Shown: in pieces, positions 40,501-48,934 of the stretch
Numbering within the stretch: the stretch's first letter is position 1
How the letters are laid out: each line of letters opens with the position of its first letter
Source of the DNA: Actinomadura barringtoniae
Lineage (GTDB): Bacteria > Actinomycetota > Actinomycetes > Streptosporangiales > Streptosporangiaceae
NCBI RefSeq assembly: GCF_017573505.1
Contig: NZ_JAGEOJ010000008.1
Coordinates: forward strand, 124,001 to 188,000
DNA length: 64,000 nt
Direction of reading: 5' to 3'
Made by a program: the position numbers and the translations under genes
The notes under the pieces: generated by a model
Databases searched by the model: none
What the model was told of the DNA's origin: nothing
What the model saw: only the letters and a program-made list of their open reading frames with translations

Positions 40501-41601
40501 ATGATCGACCCCGTCATCGGCTCGGTCACCACCGGCGTCTACGCCGTGCCGACCGACGCGCCGGAGGCCGACGGAACGCTGGCCTGGGACTCCACGACCA
40601 TGGTCGTCGTGGAGGTCCGGGCCGGCGACACCGCCGGCCTCGGCTGGACCTACGGTTCGCCCGCGTGCGCGGCGGCCATCGACGACAAGCTCGCGGACGT
40701 CGTGCTCGGCCGCTCGCCGCTCGACGTCCCCGGGACCTGGGAGGCGATGGTCCGGGCGGTGCGGAACGACGGCCGCCCCGGCGCCATCGGCTATGCCCTC
40801 TCGGCCGTCGATGTCGCCCTGTGGGACTTGAAGGCCCGGCTGCTGGAGCTGCCCCTGCACCGCCTGCTCGGCGCCGTCCACGCCGACGTGCCCGTGTACG
40901 GCAGCGGCGGCTTCACGACCTACGACGACGCCCGGATGACCGAGCAGCTGGACCAGTGGGCGTCGGGCCTGTCGATCCCGCGCGTCAAGATCAAGATCGG
41001 TGAGTCGTGGGGCGGCGCCGCCACCCGGGATGTGGCGCGGATGCGCCGCGCCCGCGAGATCGTGGGCGACGACGTCGAGCTTTACGTGGACGCCAACGGC
41101 GGCTACTCGCGCAAGCAGGCGATCCGGGTGATGAACGAGGCAGCCGACCTGGACGTTCGGTGGTTCGAGGAGCCCGTCTCCTCCGACGATCTCGCCGGTC
41201 TGCGGGAGGTGCGCGACGCGGTCCGCGCCGACGTCACGGCAGGCGAGTACGGCTACGACCTGGTCTACTTCCAGCGGATGTGCGAGGCGGGGGCGGTGGA
41301 CTGCCTGCAGGTGGACGTCTCCCGCTGCGGCGGCATCACCGAGTGGCAGCGCGCGGCGGCGGTCGCCGCCGCGCACGGGCTCCAGGTCTCCGGGCACTGC
41401 GCCCCGCACCTGCACGCCCACGTCGCCGCCGCCACTCCGAACCTCCGGCACCTGGAGTGGTTCCACGACCACACCCGCATCGAGAGCCTGTTCTTCGACG
41501 GCGTGCTGAACCCTGCGGGCGGGAAGATCAGGCCGCACCCCGACGCCTGGGGCCACGGCCTGACGTTCCGCCGCGCCGACGCGGACAAGTACCGGACCTG
41601 A
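40501..41601 (+). CDS. Enolase-superfamily enzyme (mandelate racemase/muconate-cycloisomerase type)
   Basis: 366 aa, 10 bp after the TPP gene. Barrel residues: Lys pair in VKIKIGESWGG, metal Asp in VELYVDANGGYSRKQA, Glu in RWFEEPVSSDDLAGL, third acid in TAGEYGYDLVYF, then the His-rich SGHCAPHLHAHVAAATPNLR for base and substrate. It removes a proton alpha to a carboxylate and dehydrates, racemises or cycloisomerises a sugar acid or related compound. Substrate unknown. It is probably co-transcribed with the TPP enzyme and convergent with the Fe-S dehydrogenase. Confidence 0.88.
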   Translation: MIDPVIGSVTTGVYAVPTDAPEADGTLAWDSTTMVVVEVRAGDTAGLGWTYGSPACAAAIDDKLADVVLGRSPLDVPGTWEAMVRAVRNDGRPGAIGYALSAVDVALWDLKARLLELPLHRLLGAVHADVPVYGSGGFTTYDDARMTEQLDQWASGLSIPRVKIKIGESWGGAATRDVARMRRAREIVGDDVELYVDANGGYSRKQAIRVMNEAADLDVRWFEEPVSSDDLAGLREVRDAVRADVTAGEYGYDLVYFQRMCEAGAVDCLQVDVSRCGGITEWQRAAAVAAAHGLQVSGHCAPHLHAHVAAATPNLRHLEWFHDHTRIESLFFDGVLNPAGGKIRPHPDAWGHGLTFRRADADKYRT

Positions 41602-41611
41602 CCGCAGGCAG

Positions 41612-44488
41612 CTAGAGAAGCAGCTCGGCGAGGAGCTCGGCCAGATGAACGGGCTCGGCCGAGGTGCCCGCCTCGATCTGCGTACGGCAGGAGAAGCCGT
41701 CGGCCAGGATCCGCGTGTCGTCGCCGGCCTTCTCGACGGCAGGCCACAGCCCGAGAGCCGCGGCGCCGGTCGACACCTCGAAGTGGCCGCGTTCGAAGCC
41801 GAAGTTGCCCGCCAGCCCGCAGCATCCCTCGTCGAGCAGGTCCAGCTCCACGCCGACCTTGTCGAGCAGCTCGCGGTCGGCGTCGAAGCCCCAGATGGCG
41901 TGCTGGTGGCAGTGCTGCTGAGCCAGCGCCCGGACACCGGTGCCCGTCTGCGGGGCGACCTCCACCCGGTCCACGAGGGCCTCCGACAGCGACATGGTGC
42001 TGTCGGCCAGCCGCTTCACGTCGGGCTCGTCGGGCAGCAGGTCCGGCGCGTCCGATCGGAAGACTGCGGCGCAGCTCGGCTCCAGGACGACGACCGGGAC
42101 GTCCGCGTGCAGCCTCGGCGCGAGCGCCCCGACCGTACGCTTCAGGACCCGTTGGGCGATGTTGAGCTGGCCGGTCGAGATCCAGGTGAGGCCGCAGCAC
42201 AGCGCGGCCGGCGGCATCTCGACGCGGTAGCCGTGCGCCTCCAGCAGCCGTACGGCCGCCTTGCCCGCCTCGGGATGGAAGTTGTTGGTGAACGAGTCCG
42301 GCCACAGCACGACCCGGTCGCCCTTCGCCTGCCCGCCTGTCTCCTGCTCGCCCGTCCCCTGCTCGCCGCGTTCCTTGAACCAGTCGGTGAGGCGCTGTGA
42401 GGCGAAGCGCGGCAGGTCGCGGCGCTCGTCGACCCCTCCTGCCGCCTTGACGATCCGGCTCAGGCGCGGCGCGTTCACGACCTTGTTGACCGCGTTCGGC
42501 GCGACCGAGGCGAGCCTCGCCCAGAGCGGGAGCCAGCCCATCGAGTAGTGCTGCGGCGGCCGCGGGCGCCACCGGTAGTGGTGGGAGAGGAACTCGGCCT
42601 TGTAGGTGGCCATGTCCACGTTCACCGGGCAGTCGGTCTTGCAGCCCTTGCACGCCAGGCACAGGTCCAGAGCGTCATGGACCTCCGTGGAACGCCACCC
42701 GTCGGTGATCGTCTCGCCGCGCATCATCTCCATCAGGATCCGGGCGCGGCCCCGGGTGCTGTGCTCCTCCTCCCCCGTGACCCGGTAGCTCGGGCACATC
42801 ACGCCGCCCGAGCTGGACCGGCACTGCCCGATGCCGACACAGCGCGAGGCCGCGTGCGTGAACCGGTGGCCGTCGTCCGGGAAGGAGAAGAACGTGACCG
42901 GCTCCCGCGGGTCGTAGTCCAGGTGGTCGAGGTTCTCGTCCAGCCGGTACGGATCGACGACCTTGCCGGGGTTCATCCGCCCTGCGGGGTCCCAGATCGC
43001 CTTGTAGCGCCCGAACAGGTCGACGATCTCGTCTCCGAACATCAGGCCCAGGAGTTCGCCGCGCGACTGACCGTCGCCGTGCTCGCCCGACAGCGACCCG
43101 CCGTACGAGGCGACCAGCCGCGCCGCACGCTCGACGAAGCGCCGGTAGGTCTCCACACCCTTGGGGTCTTCGAGGTCGAATGGGATGCGCGTGTGCACGC
43201 AGCCCTGCCCGAAGTGCCCGTAGAGCGAGCAGTGCTCGTAACCGAACTCGTGCAGCAGTGAACGGAAGTCTCGCAGGTAGTCGCCGAGCCGCTCGGGCGG
43301 TACGGCCGCGTCCTCCCAGCCCTCGTGCGTGTCGGGGTTGTCGGGCGGGTAGGCGGTGGCGCCGAGCCCGGCCTCGCGTACGCGCCAGACCTCCTCCTCG
43401 ACCGAGGGATCGTCCAGGTAGGCCGTGTGCACCGGATGGTCGTCGTTCTCCCGTACGGCGTCGACCAGATGCTGCGCCCGCCGGTCGGCCTCTTCCTTGG
43501 AGTCGCCGCCGAACCGGACCATCAGCCACCCGGACCCGTCCGGCAGCTTGTCCAGCACGGCCGGCCCGGCGACCTGCTCGACCCGGGCCAGGTCGATCAG
43601 CTCATGGTCGAGCCCCTCCAGCGCGAGCGGCCGGTGCTCGGCGACGGTGGGGACCATGTCCCCGGCCGTGGCGATGTCGTCGTAGCCGAGCACGGCCAGC
43701 GACTGGTGCGGCGGAACGCGGAACAACTTGATCTCGGCCCTCAGCACGGTCACCAGCGTCGACTCGCTGCCGACCAGCGCCCGCGCCACGTTGAAGCCGT
43801 TCTCGGGCAGCAGCTGATCGAGGTTGTAGCCCGAGACGCGCCGCGGAATGTCCGGATACCGAGTCCGGATCAAGGCAAGCCCGTCGTCCCTGAGGTCGCC
43901 CAGCGCCCGGTAGATCTCGGCCCGCCGGCCTCCCGCGGCGAGGATCTGCTCGAACTCCTCGTCCGACGTCGGCCCCGCCCAGAAGCGTTCCCCGTCGTAG
44001 GTCAGCACCTCCAGCCGCAGCACGGAGTCGACCATCTTCCCGTACGCCTGGGCGGACGCGCCGCAGGAGTTGTTGCCGATCATCCCGCCGATCGTGCAGG
44101 TGTCGTGCGTGGACGGCCTGGGCCCGACCATCAGCTTCCGGTCGGCCAGTTCGGCGTTCAGGTCGTCGAGACAGGCGCCCGGCTCGACGATCACGGTGTC
44201 CCCGTCCACCTCCAGCAGCCGGTGGCAGTACTTGGACCAGTCGATCACCACACCGTGGTTGACGCACTGCCCGGCCAGGCTCGTTCCCCCGCCGCGCGAC
44301 AGGACGGGCACGTCGTGCTCCCGGCAGACGCGCACCGTCTCGGCGCCCGCCTCGACACTCCTGGGCACCACCACCCCCACCGGCGTCTGCCGGTAGTTGG
44401 AGGAGTCGTGCGAGTAGGCGGCCAGAGAGCCCTGGTCGAAGCGCACCTCGCCGTCCACCCGCGCCTGGAGTGCCTGTTGGAGCGTCAT
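41612..44488 (-). CDS. Fused FAD-linked dehydrogenase/Fe-S oxidoreductase (D-lactate/glycolate dehydrogenase type)
   Basis: 958 aa. The N-terminal PCMH-type FAD domain (about 30-200) has VPVLSRGGGTSLAGQ and STHDTCTIGGMIGNNSCGAS. The FAD-oxidase C-terminal domain runs to about 530 (SLYGHFGQGCVHTRIPFDLE, LSGEHGDGQSRGELLG). Two 4Fe-4S clusters (about 570-690) use Cys in CVGIGQCRSSSGGVMCPSY and CLACKGCKTDCPVN. Two CCG domains follow: ALCCGLTWISTGQ, HCHQHAIWG, GCCGLAGNFGFE. It oxidises a 2-hydroxyacid and feeds electrons to the respiratory chain without a separate Fe-S subunit. Located 20 bp from the antiporter operon, on the same strand. Confidence 0.92.
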   Translation of the reverse strand: MTLQQALQARVDGEVRFDQGSLAAYSHDSSNYRQTPVGVVVPRSVEAGAETVRVCREHDVPVLSRGGGTSLAGQCVNHGVVIDWSKYCHRLLEVDGDTVIVEPGACLDDLNAELADRKLMVGPRPSTHDTCTIGGMIGNNSCGASAQAYGKMVDSVLRLEVLTYDGERFWAGPTSDEEFEQILAAGGRRAEIYRALGDLRDDGLALIRTRYPDIPRRVSGYNLDQLLPENGFNVARALVGSESTLVTVLRAEIKLFRVPPHQSLAVLGYDDIATAGDMVPTVAEHRPLALEGLDHELIDLARVEQVAGPAVLDKLPDGSGWLMVRFGGDSKEEADRRAQHLVDAVRENDDHPVHTAYLDDPSVEEEVWRVREAGLGATAYPPDNPDTHEGWEDAAVPPERLGDYLRDFRSLLHEFGYEHCSLYGHFGQGCVHTRIPFDLEDPKGVETYRRFVERAARLVASYGGSLSGEHGDGQSRGELLGLMFGDEIVDLFGRYKAIWDPAGRMNPGKVVDPYRLDENLDHLDYDPREPVTFFSFPDDGHRFTHAASRCVGIGQCRSSSGGVMCPSYRVTGEEEHSTRGRARILMEMMRGETITDGWRSTEVHDALDLCLACKGCKTDCPVNVDMATYKAEFLSHHYRWRPRPPQHYSMGWLPLWARLASVAPNAVNKVVNAPRLSRIVKAAGGVDERRDLPRFASQRLTDWFKERGEQGTGEQETGGQAKGDRVVLWPDSFTNNFHPEAGKAAVRLLEAHGYRVEMPPAALCCGLTWISTGQLNIAQRVLKRTVGALAPRLHADVPVVVLEPSCAAVFRSDAPDLLPDEPDVKRLADSTMSLSEALVDRVEVAPQTGTGVRALAQQHCHQHAIWGFDADRELLDKVGVELDLLDEGCCGLAGNFGFERGHFEVSTGAAALGLWPAVEKAGDDTRILADGFSCRTQIEAGTSAEPVHLAELLAELLL

Positions 44489-44508
44489 GCGCCCCGCCTA
44501 CCCGTGAT

Positions 44509-46266
44509 TCACCGGAGAACGCACCCCGAGGCGGTCAACAGCGCGAGCACCGCCACCCCGGCGGTCAGCCAGGCCGCGTAGTCGCCGACGTGGCCCGAGT
44601 GCAGGTCGTGCAGGCGCTCCCTGACCCGCCGAACGACCGGCCAGGGGTGGCGAAGGCGCAACCCCCAAGCGGCCACGCCCGCGGCCAGGGCCAGCGAAAC
44701 TGCTGCGGCGAGCAGGCTGTCGATCGTCCACGGATGCGGGCTCTCGGCGGCGCCAGCCGGTTGAACGCCGTGCAGAACGAGCGCTTGATAAGCCTTCGGG
44801 TCGGCGAACGCCTCCGCGGCCACCGCGAATCCGTGCCCCGGCAGCAGCCCGAGAACGAGCGCCCCGCCGAGCAGGACGAGCCCCGGGGCGAGCATCGTCC
44901 ACGGAAGCTTGAGGAGCGGCGTACGCGTCTCCGGGTCCTCGTGCTCCTCGGAGTCCGCGACGGCCGCTCGCTGCCCCGCGCCGAGGAACACCCGCGCCCA
45001 CACACGCAGCACGGCGCCCGCGGTCAGCGCGGACGCCAGCGCGGCGACAGGGATCAGCCACCACCAACCCGCCTCCAGCGACGCGTGCTCGATCAGCGAC
45101 TTCCCGGCCCACATCCCCGAGGGCGGCAGGCCCGCCAGCCCGAGCGCACCGAGCAGGAAGACCGCACCGGTGAAGCGCATGTCCCGCCCACGGCCGTGCA
45201 GGTCCTGCTCGTCCACCGACTCGAACCGGTTGAGCAGCGCGCCCGCCCCGAGGAAGAGCGCGCCCTTCACTCCGGCGTGGCCGATGACGTAGAACGCCAG
45301 GCCGGTCAGGGCATGCGGCTGCGCCAGGGCCACGGCCGTCATCATCAGCCCGACATGGCTGATCGTCGAATAGGCCAGCAGCCGCTTGATGTGCCGCTGC
45401 ATCACGCACATCACCCCGCCGAGCAGGGCCGCCGCGACGCCGAGCACCGCCAGGCCGCGCAGCGGCACCAGCCCGTCGAACACCGTCCAGTACGTGCGGG
45501 CCACGGCGTAGACGCCCAGCTCCACCATGATCCCGGAGAACAGGACGCAGACGGGGCTCGGCGCGACCGCGTGCGCGTCGGCGAGCCAGAAGTGGAACGG
45601 GACGACCGCCGCCTTGACGAGGAAGCCCGTGCAGATGAGCACGAACGCCGCCGTCGCCGGCGCGTCGTCGTGCCGGGGCATCAGCTCGCCCAGTTGGGCG
45701 AAGCCGAGCTGGCCCGTACGGGCGTAGATGATCCCGATACCGGCGAGCGTGAGATAGGCGCCGAGCGAGTTGACGATCCCGAAGTTGAGCGCGCCGTGCA
45801 CGGTGGCCGGCTCCTCCGACCGGTAGCCGCACAGCACGAACGCGACCACGCTCATCAGCTCGAAGAACACGAACGCGTCGAACAGGTCGCCGGTGAAGGC
45901 GAACCCGCTCATCGCCGCCAGGAACAGCAGCATCAGCGTGTGGAAGATCGCGTGGACCTCGGTGAAGAAGCGCCAGGAGAAGACCAGTGCGGCCAGGGTC
46001 AGCACGGCGATGGTGAGCGTGAGCCCGGCGGCGAACGGGTCGGCGACCAGCGGGATCCCCACACCCGTCGCCGGTTTCCACCCGCCGAGCCAGGACACCT
46101 GGGGAGAGCCGGTCGACCGCGCCAGAACGACCGCCGCGAGCACCGTCACGGCGATCACCGCGGCCGTGGTGACCGCGTCGACCACCGGCCGGGGCAGCCA
46201 GCGGCCTCCGGCGGCCAGCAGTACCGCGATCCCGACCGGCAGGGCGATCAGCAGCTGGAGGATCAC
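44509..46266 (-). CDS. mnhD: Mrp/Mbh-type antiporter subunit D (NuoN/M-like)
   Basis: 585 aa from a GTG overlapping the subunit C stop (GTGA). It has about fourteen hydrophobic segments. LFDAFVFFELMSVVAFVLCG carries the proton-channel Glu, KAAVVPFHFWLADAHAVAPS the channel Lys and the conserved HFWLADAHA, and RLLAYSTISHVGLM the second half. GHAGVKGALFLGAGALL supplies the Lys of the second half-channel. It is the ion-translocating core of the complex and the last gene of the operon. Confidence 0.9.
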   Translation of the reverse strand: MILQLLIALPVGIAVLLAAGGRWLPRPVVDAVTTAAVIAVTVLAAVVLARSTGSPQVSWLGGWKPATGVGIPLVADPFAAGLTLTIAVLTLAALVFSWRFFTEVHAIFHTLMLLFLAAMSGFAFTGDLFDAFVFFELMSVVAFVLCGYRSEEPATVHGALNFGIVNSLGAYLTLAGIGIIYARTGQLGFAQLGELMPRHDDAPATAAFVLICTGFLVKAAVVPFHFWLADAHAVAPSPVCVLFSGIMVELGVYAVARTYWTVFDGLVPLRGLAVLGVAAALLGGVMCVMQRHIKRLLAYSTISHVGLMMTAVALAQPHALTGLAFYVIGHAGVKGALFLGAGALLNRFESVDEQDLHGRGRDMRFTGAVFLLGALGLAGLPPSGMWAGKSLIEHASLEAGWWWLIPVAALASALTAGAVLRVWARVFLGAGQRAAVADSEEHEDPETRTPLLKLPWTMLAPGLVLLGGALVLGLLPGHGFAVAAEAFADPKAYQALVLHGVQPAGAAESPHPWTIDSLLAAAVSLALAAGVAAWGLRLRHPWPVVRRVRERLHDLHSGHVGDYAAWLTAGVAVLALLTASGCVLR

Positions 46267-46622
46267 GGTTCGAGCGACCTCAGCGCGTCGGGATCGAGCG
46301 TTCCGCGCCGCCGGGCGACCAGGACCGTGAGCGCCAGCAGCAGCGCCGTCACGGTCGCGCCGACCACGATGTCGGTCAGCGTCATCGCCTGAACGACCGG
46401 ATCGACCACCGGCCTGCTCCCGTGCTGCATGTCGGAGAACACCGGCGCCGTGGCGCCGTGCTGGTATCCGATCGCCAGCAGCAGGACGTAGGTGCCCGAC
46501 TGCGTCACCGACAGGCACACGACCGCGTGAATCAGGTCGCGGCTGGTGACGATGCCGTACACGCCGATGAGCATGATCCAGACCGCGGCGAGGTAGGGCA
46601 GGTGGTCGATGACCTGGCTCAT
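46263..46622 (-). CDS. mnhC: Mrp-type antiporter subunit C (NuoK-like)
   Basis: 119 aa with three hydrophobic segments. LPYLAAVWIMLIGVYGIVTS, LIHAVVCLSVTQSGTYVLLL and MTLTDIVVGATVTALLLAL match the NuoK/MnhC pattern. In MnhC-type proteins the TD-IV-G-A segment is typical. It overlaps subunits B and D by 4 bp each, so translation is tightly coupled. Confidence 0.9.
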   Translation of the reverse strand: MSQVIDHLPYLAAVWIMLIGVYGIVTSRDLIHAVVCLSVTQSGTYVLLLAIGYQHGATAPVFSDMQHGSRPVVDPVVQAMTLTDIVVGATVTALLLALTVLVARRRGTLDPDALRSLEP

Positions 46623-47302
46623 TCGGGGACCTCCCGGACGAGCAGGGCCTGATCGAAGAACTTGGCCACCAGCATCACCAGCGCGCAGCCGACCTCCACG
46701 CCCACCGCCACGTTCAGCGCGGGCACGGCACCCGCGGCGAGCAGGGCCAGCGCCACGAACGCCCCCGCCGCGATCGCCTCGCCCGCCTCGAACAGCGGGA
46801 TCGGCCGCAGCCGCGCCAGCGCCGGATAGTCGCCGGTCAGGTAGATCAGATGGATCGCGGTGCCGAGCACGACGCCGCCCTGGAATCCCCCGCCCGGCGA
46901 CAGATGACCGTGCGCGACGACGTACACGCCGGTCACCAGCGTGATCGGCAGGAGCACGACGCCGACCAGGCGCAGCGCGTCGAACACCTCGGCGGCACCG
47001 TGCCGGTGGCGGACGCCCGACTCGGTCTCCTCACGGCCGACCACGCGCAGCAGCACCACCGCGCCCAGCGCCGAGGCGAAGAGGATCAGCTCCTCGCCGA
47101 CCGTGTCGAACGCCCGCTGGTCGAAGTTGATCGAAGAGATCACGTTGGGCGTCCGATGCAGTACCGCCTCGCGCACGGCCCGGTCGCCGTACGGGTGGAA
47201 CGCGGCGCCGAAGTCGGGCAGCCGCAGCGCCCCGGCGACGAACAGCACCGCCGTCCCCAGCGCCCCGAAGGCGAACACCGCCATCCTTGCCCGGTGGCTC
47301 AT
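46619..47302 (-). CDS. mnhB: Fused MbhE-like and MnhB-type antiporter subunit
   Basis: 227 aa. The first about 100 residues (PNVISSINFDQRAFDTVGEE, LILFASALGAVVLLR) match the MbhE / C-terminal MrpA module. The second part (LPITLVTGVYVVAHGHLSPG, GGFQGGVVLGTAIHLIYLTG, DYPALARL) is the MnhB domain. It is thus one protein for two modules. It overlaps subunit C and follows the DUF4040 gene by 7 bp. Confidence 0.85.
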   Translation of the reverse strand: MSHRARMAVFAFGALGTAVLFVAGALRLPDFGAAFHPYGDRAVREAVLHRTPNVISSINFDQRAFDTVGEELILFASALGAVVLLRVVGREETESGVRHRHGAAEVFDALRLVGVVLLPITLVTGVYVVAHGHLSPGGGFQGGVVLGTAIHLIYLTGDYPALARLRPIPLFEAGEAIAAGAFVALALLAAGAVPALNVAVGVEVGCALVMLVAKFFDQALLVREVPE

Positions 47303-47309
47303 CGGCGGC

Positions 47310-47558
47310 TCATCGATCCTCTCCGTGCCGCCGGGCCGCGTGCACGGCCAGCACCACGATCAGCGGCAGCACGACGGTGCCGACCGCCAGCTGGGACATC
47401 GCCACGTCGGGCGCCTGGACGACGACGAACAGCACCCCGAGGCTCAGCCCGTACGCCGACAGCACGATCGCCTGCCGCACCGGCTCGCGGGTCAGCGTCA
47501 CCGCGGTCGCCATCACCACCACGAGCGCCAGGGCCGCGCCCAGCAGGACCTCACTCAC
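47310..47558 (-). CDS. DUF4040 / MbhD-like antiporter subunit
   Basis: 82 aa, with a GTG at 47558. Two to three hydrophobic segments: LLGAALALVVVMATAVTLT, QAIVLSAYGLSLGVLFVVVQ, then APDVAMSQLAVGTVVLPLIV, the DUF4040 signature. It corresponds to MbhD of membrane-bound hydrogenases and to a C-terminal segment of MrpA. It is a separate small gene here because the large NuoL-like MrpA is absent. Confidence 0.82.
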   Translation of the reverse strand: MSEVLLGAALALVVVMATAVTLTREPVRQAIVLSAYGLSLGVLFVVVQAPDVAMSQLAVGTVVLPLIVVLAVHAARRHGEDR

Positions 47559-47567
47559 GTGTTCTCC

Positions 47568-47849
47568 TCACCGCGCGTTCTTCCTCACCGCGCGCCCGGC
47601 CGTGACGACGGTCGCCGGGCCGGTCGCGACCAGCAGCGCGGCGATCAGCGCGAGCTTGGCCACGTCATGCCAGGACGACCACGAACGCAGCGCCAGGCCC
47701 ACCGCCACCAGCGGCGCCGCGAGCACCGTGACCGGCGCGATCACGTGCAGCCGCGCGGCCGGGCCTCGGGTGAACAGCAACCGCACCCCGCACAGCACCG
47801 CGAGCCCCGCGCCCGCCCAGACCAGGACGGCGCCGACCGCCTCCCTCAC
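47568..47849 (-). CDS. mnhG: Mrp-type antiporter subunit G
   Basis: 93 aa from GTG 47849, overlapping the subunit F stop. Three hydrophobic segments, with VREAVGAVLVWAGAGLAVLC, GVRLLFTRGPAARLHVIAPV and the C-terminal LIAALLVATGPATVVTAGRA, fit MnhG, including the conserved region before the TGP-like turn. The longer upstream frame overlaps subunits E and F and is not coding. Confidence 0.82.
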   Translation of the reverse strand: MREAVGAVLVWAGAGLAVLCGVRLLFTRGPAARLHVIAPVTVLAAPLVAVGLALRSWSSWHDVAKLALIAALLVATGPATVVTAGRAVRKNAR

Positions 47850-48091
47850 AGCGTCCTCCCGAGGAACCTCGCGAAGACCAGCGAGCCGGCGAACGACAGC
47901 ACCGCCAAGACCAGCGCCACGTCCAGGTAGGCCGGACGCCCGTAGGCCGCGGCCAGGACGATCAGCGTCAGGGTCACCAGCGGCCCCGCGAGCATCAGGC
48001 CCGCAAGCCGGTCGACCGGCCGCCCGTACATAGTCGTGAGCAACGTGGGAAGCAGCGCCCCGGCCAGCAGAACGATCGCCACCAGGGTCAT
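47846..48091 (-). CDS. mnhF: Mrp-type antiporter subunit F
   Basis: 81 aa with ATG 48091 overlapping the subunit E stop. Three hydrophobic segments with RPVDRLAGLMLAGPLVTLTL and YLDVALVLAVLSFAGSLVFA, the MnhF pattern (a conserved D in the first loop and an A-L-L-SF-G segment). It sits between E and G as in Mrp operons. Confidence 0.85.
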   Translation of the reverse strand: MTLVAIVLLAGALLPTLLTTMYGRPVDRLAGLMLAGPLVTLTLIVLAAAYGRPAYLDVALVLAVLSFAGSLVFARFLGRTL

Positions 48092-48519
48092 GTCCCTCCC
48101 GCCAGCCGTTTCTCCAGGGCGGAAGGGCGTCCGTCCACCCGATGAAGGACCAGCCGCCCGCTCTCCGGGTCGGCCTCCCCCACGTACGAGGCGGGCGCCA
48201 CCGAAACCAGAAGCGTGACCGCTCCCAGGCGCCCCTGTCCCATGCGCATCTCCCCCCAGTCGCCCTGCGGAGACCACAGGACGCGCACGGTGTCGCCAAG
48301 GATCTGCGGCGGCAGCCAGAGCAGCGCCTTGGGCGGTACGGACGAGGCGCCGGTGCGTTCAGCGGCCAGAACGCGCCGCGCCCCCATCGCCGCGGCCGCC
48401 CCGACCGCCGATCCGGTGGCCCCGACCACGAACTCGGTCAGCGAGATGGTCGACACCATCCCGAGATAGCCCGCGGTGAGTGCGACCCACCAGAGCAGCG
48501 CCTCGGCAGGACGATTCAT
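48088..48519 (-). CDS. mnhE: Mrp-type antiporter subunit E
   Basis: 143 aa. Two membrane segments (about residues 8-25 and 30-48) are followed by a cytoplasmic domain with RLGAVTLLVSVAPASYVGEA and a basic C-terminus. It is the first gene of the seven-gene antiporter operon E-F-G-DUF4040-B-C-D. All start/stop contacts except those around DUF4040 are 4-bp overlaps, indicating one message. Confidence 0.82.
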   Translation of the reverse strand: MNRPAEALLWWVALTAGYLGMVSTISLTEFVVGATGSAVGAAAAMGARRVLAAERTGASSVPPKALLWLPPQILGDTVRVLWSPQGDWGEMRMGQGRLGAVTLLVSVAPASYVGEADPESGRLVLHRVDGRPSALEKRLAGGT

Positions 48520-48537
48520 GGCTCGTTCCGTCCGCCG

Positions 48538-48867
48538 TCAGGCGCCGAGCGCCTTCTCCAGCTGCGCCTTGGTCATCTTCGAACGGCCCTGGATGTTCTG
48601 CCGTTTGGCGTCGTTGTACAGCTGTTCCTTGGTGCGCCCGCGCGGACCGGACTTCCCTGACCGCTTGCCTCCGCGCCGCTGCGGAGAGATGTCCTTTGTC
48701 GAGGTTTTACTCTTCTGTTTCGCCTCACCCGACCGAGCGCGGTTCTTGTTGACCGTCCGAGCGGCGATCTCCTCGGCGCGTTCGGTGCTCGCGCCCCGTT
48801 CCTTCTGGCTCTTCTTGATGTCCTCGTACTGGCGTTCGCGCTTGTCGCTCCAGGCCTGTTGCGGCAT
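48538..48867 (-). CDS. Small basic protein with a C-terminal SAP/Rho-N-like motif
   Basis: 109 aa from ATG 48867 with GGGAGG upstream. The protein is highly charged: DKRERQYEDIKKSQKERGAS, then KSKTSTKDISPQRRGGKRSG, and a C-terminal RTKEQLYNDAKRQNIQGRSK, MTKAQLEKALGA. The end matches the short helix-extended-helix of SAP/Rho N-terminal RNA/DNA-binding modules. The start is like the 'plasmid stabilisation' small proteins common in actinomycetes. Nucleic-acid binding is likely; role unknown. Confidence 0.75.
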   Translation of the reverse strand: MPQQAWSDKRERQYEDIKKSQKERGASTERAEEIAARTVNKNRARSGEAKQKSKTSTKDISPQRRGGKRSGKSGPRGRTKEQLYNDAKRQNIQGRSKMTKAQLEKALGA

Positions 48868-48934
48868 TTCGGCCTCCCAGGTTGAAATGGCTCTCCCCTG
48901 CCCCGTTCCCCCGGGCACGAATTGAAACCGCTGG

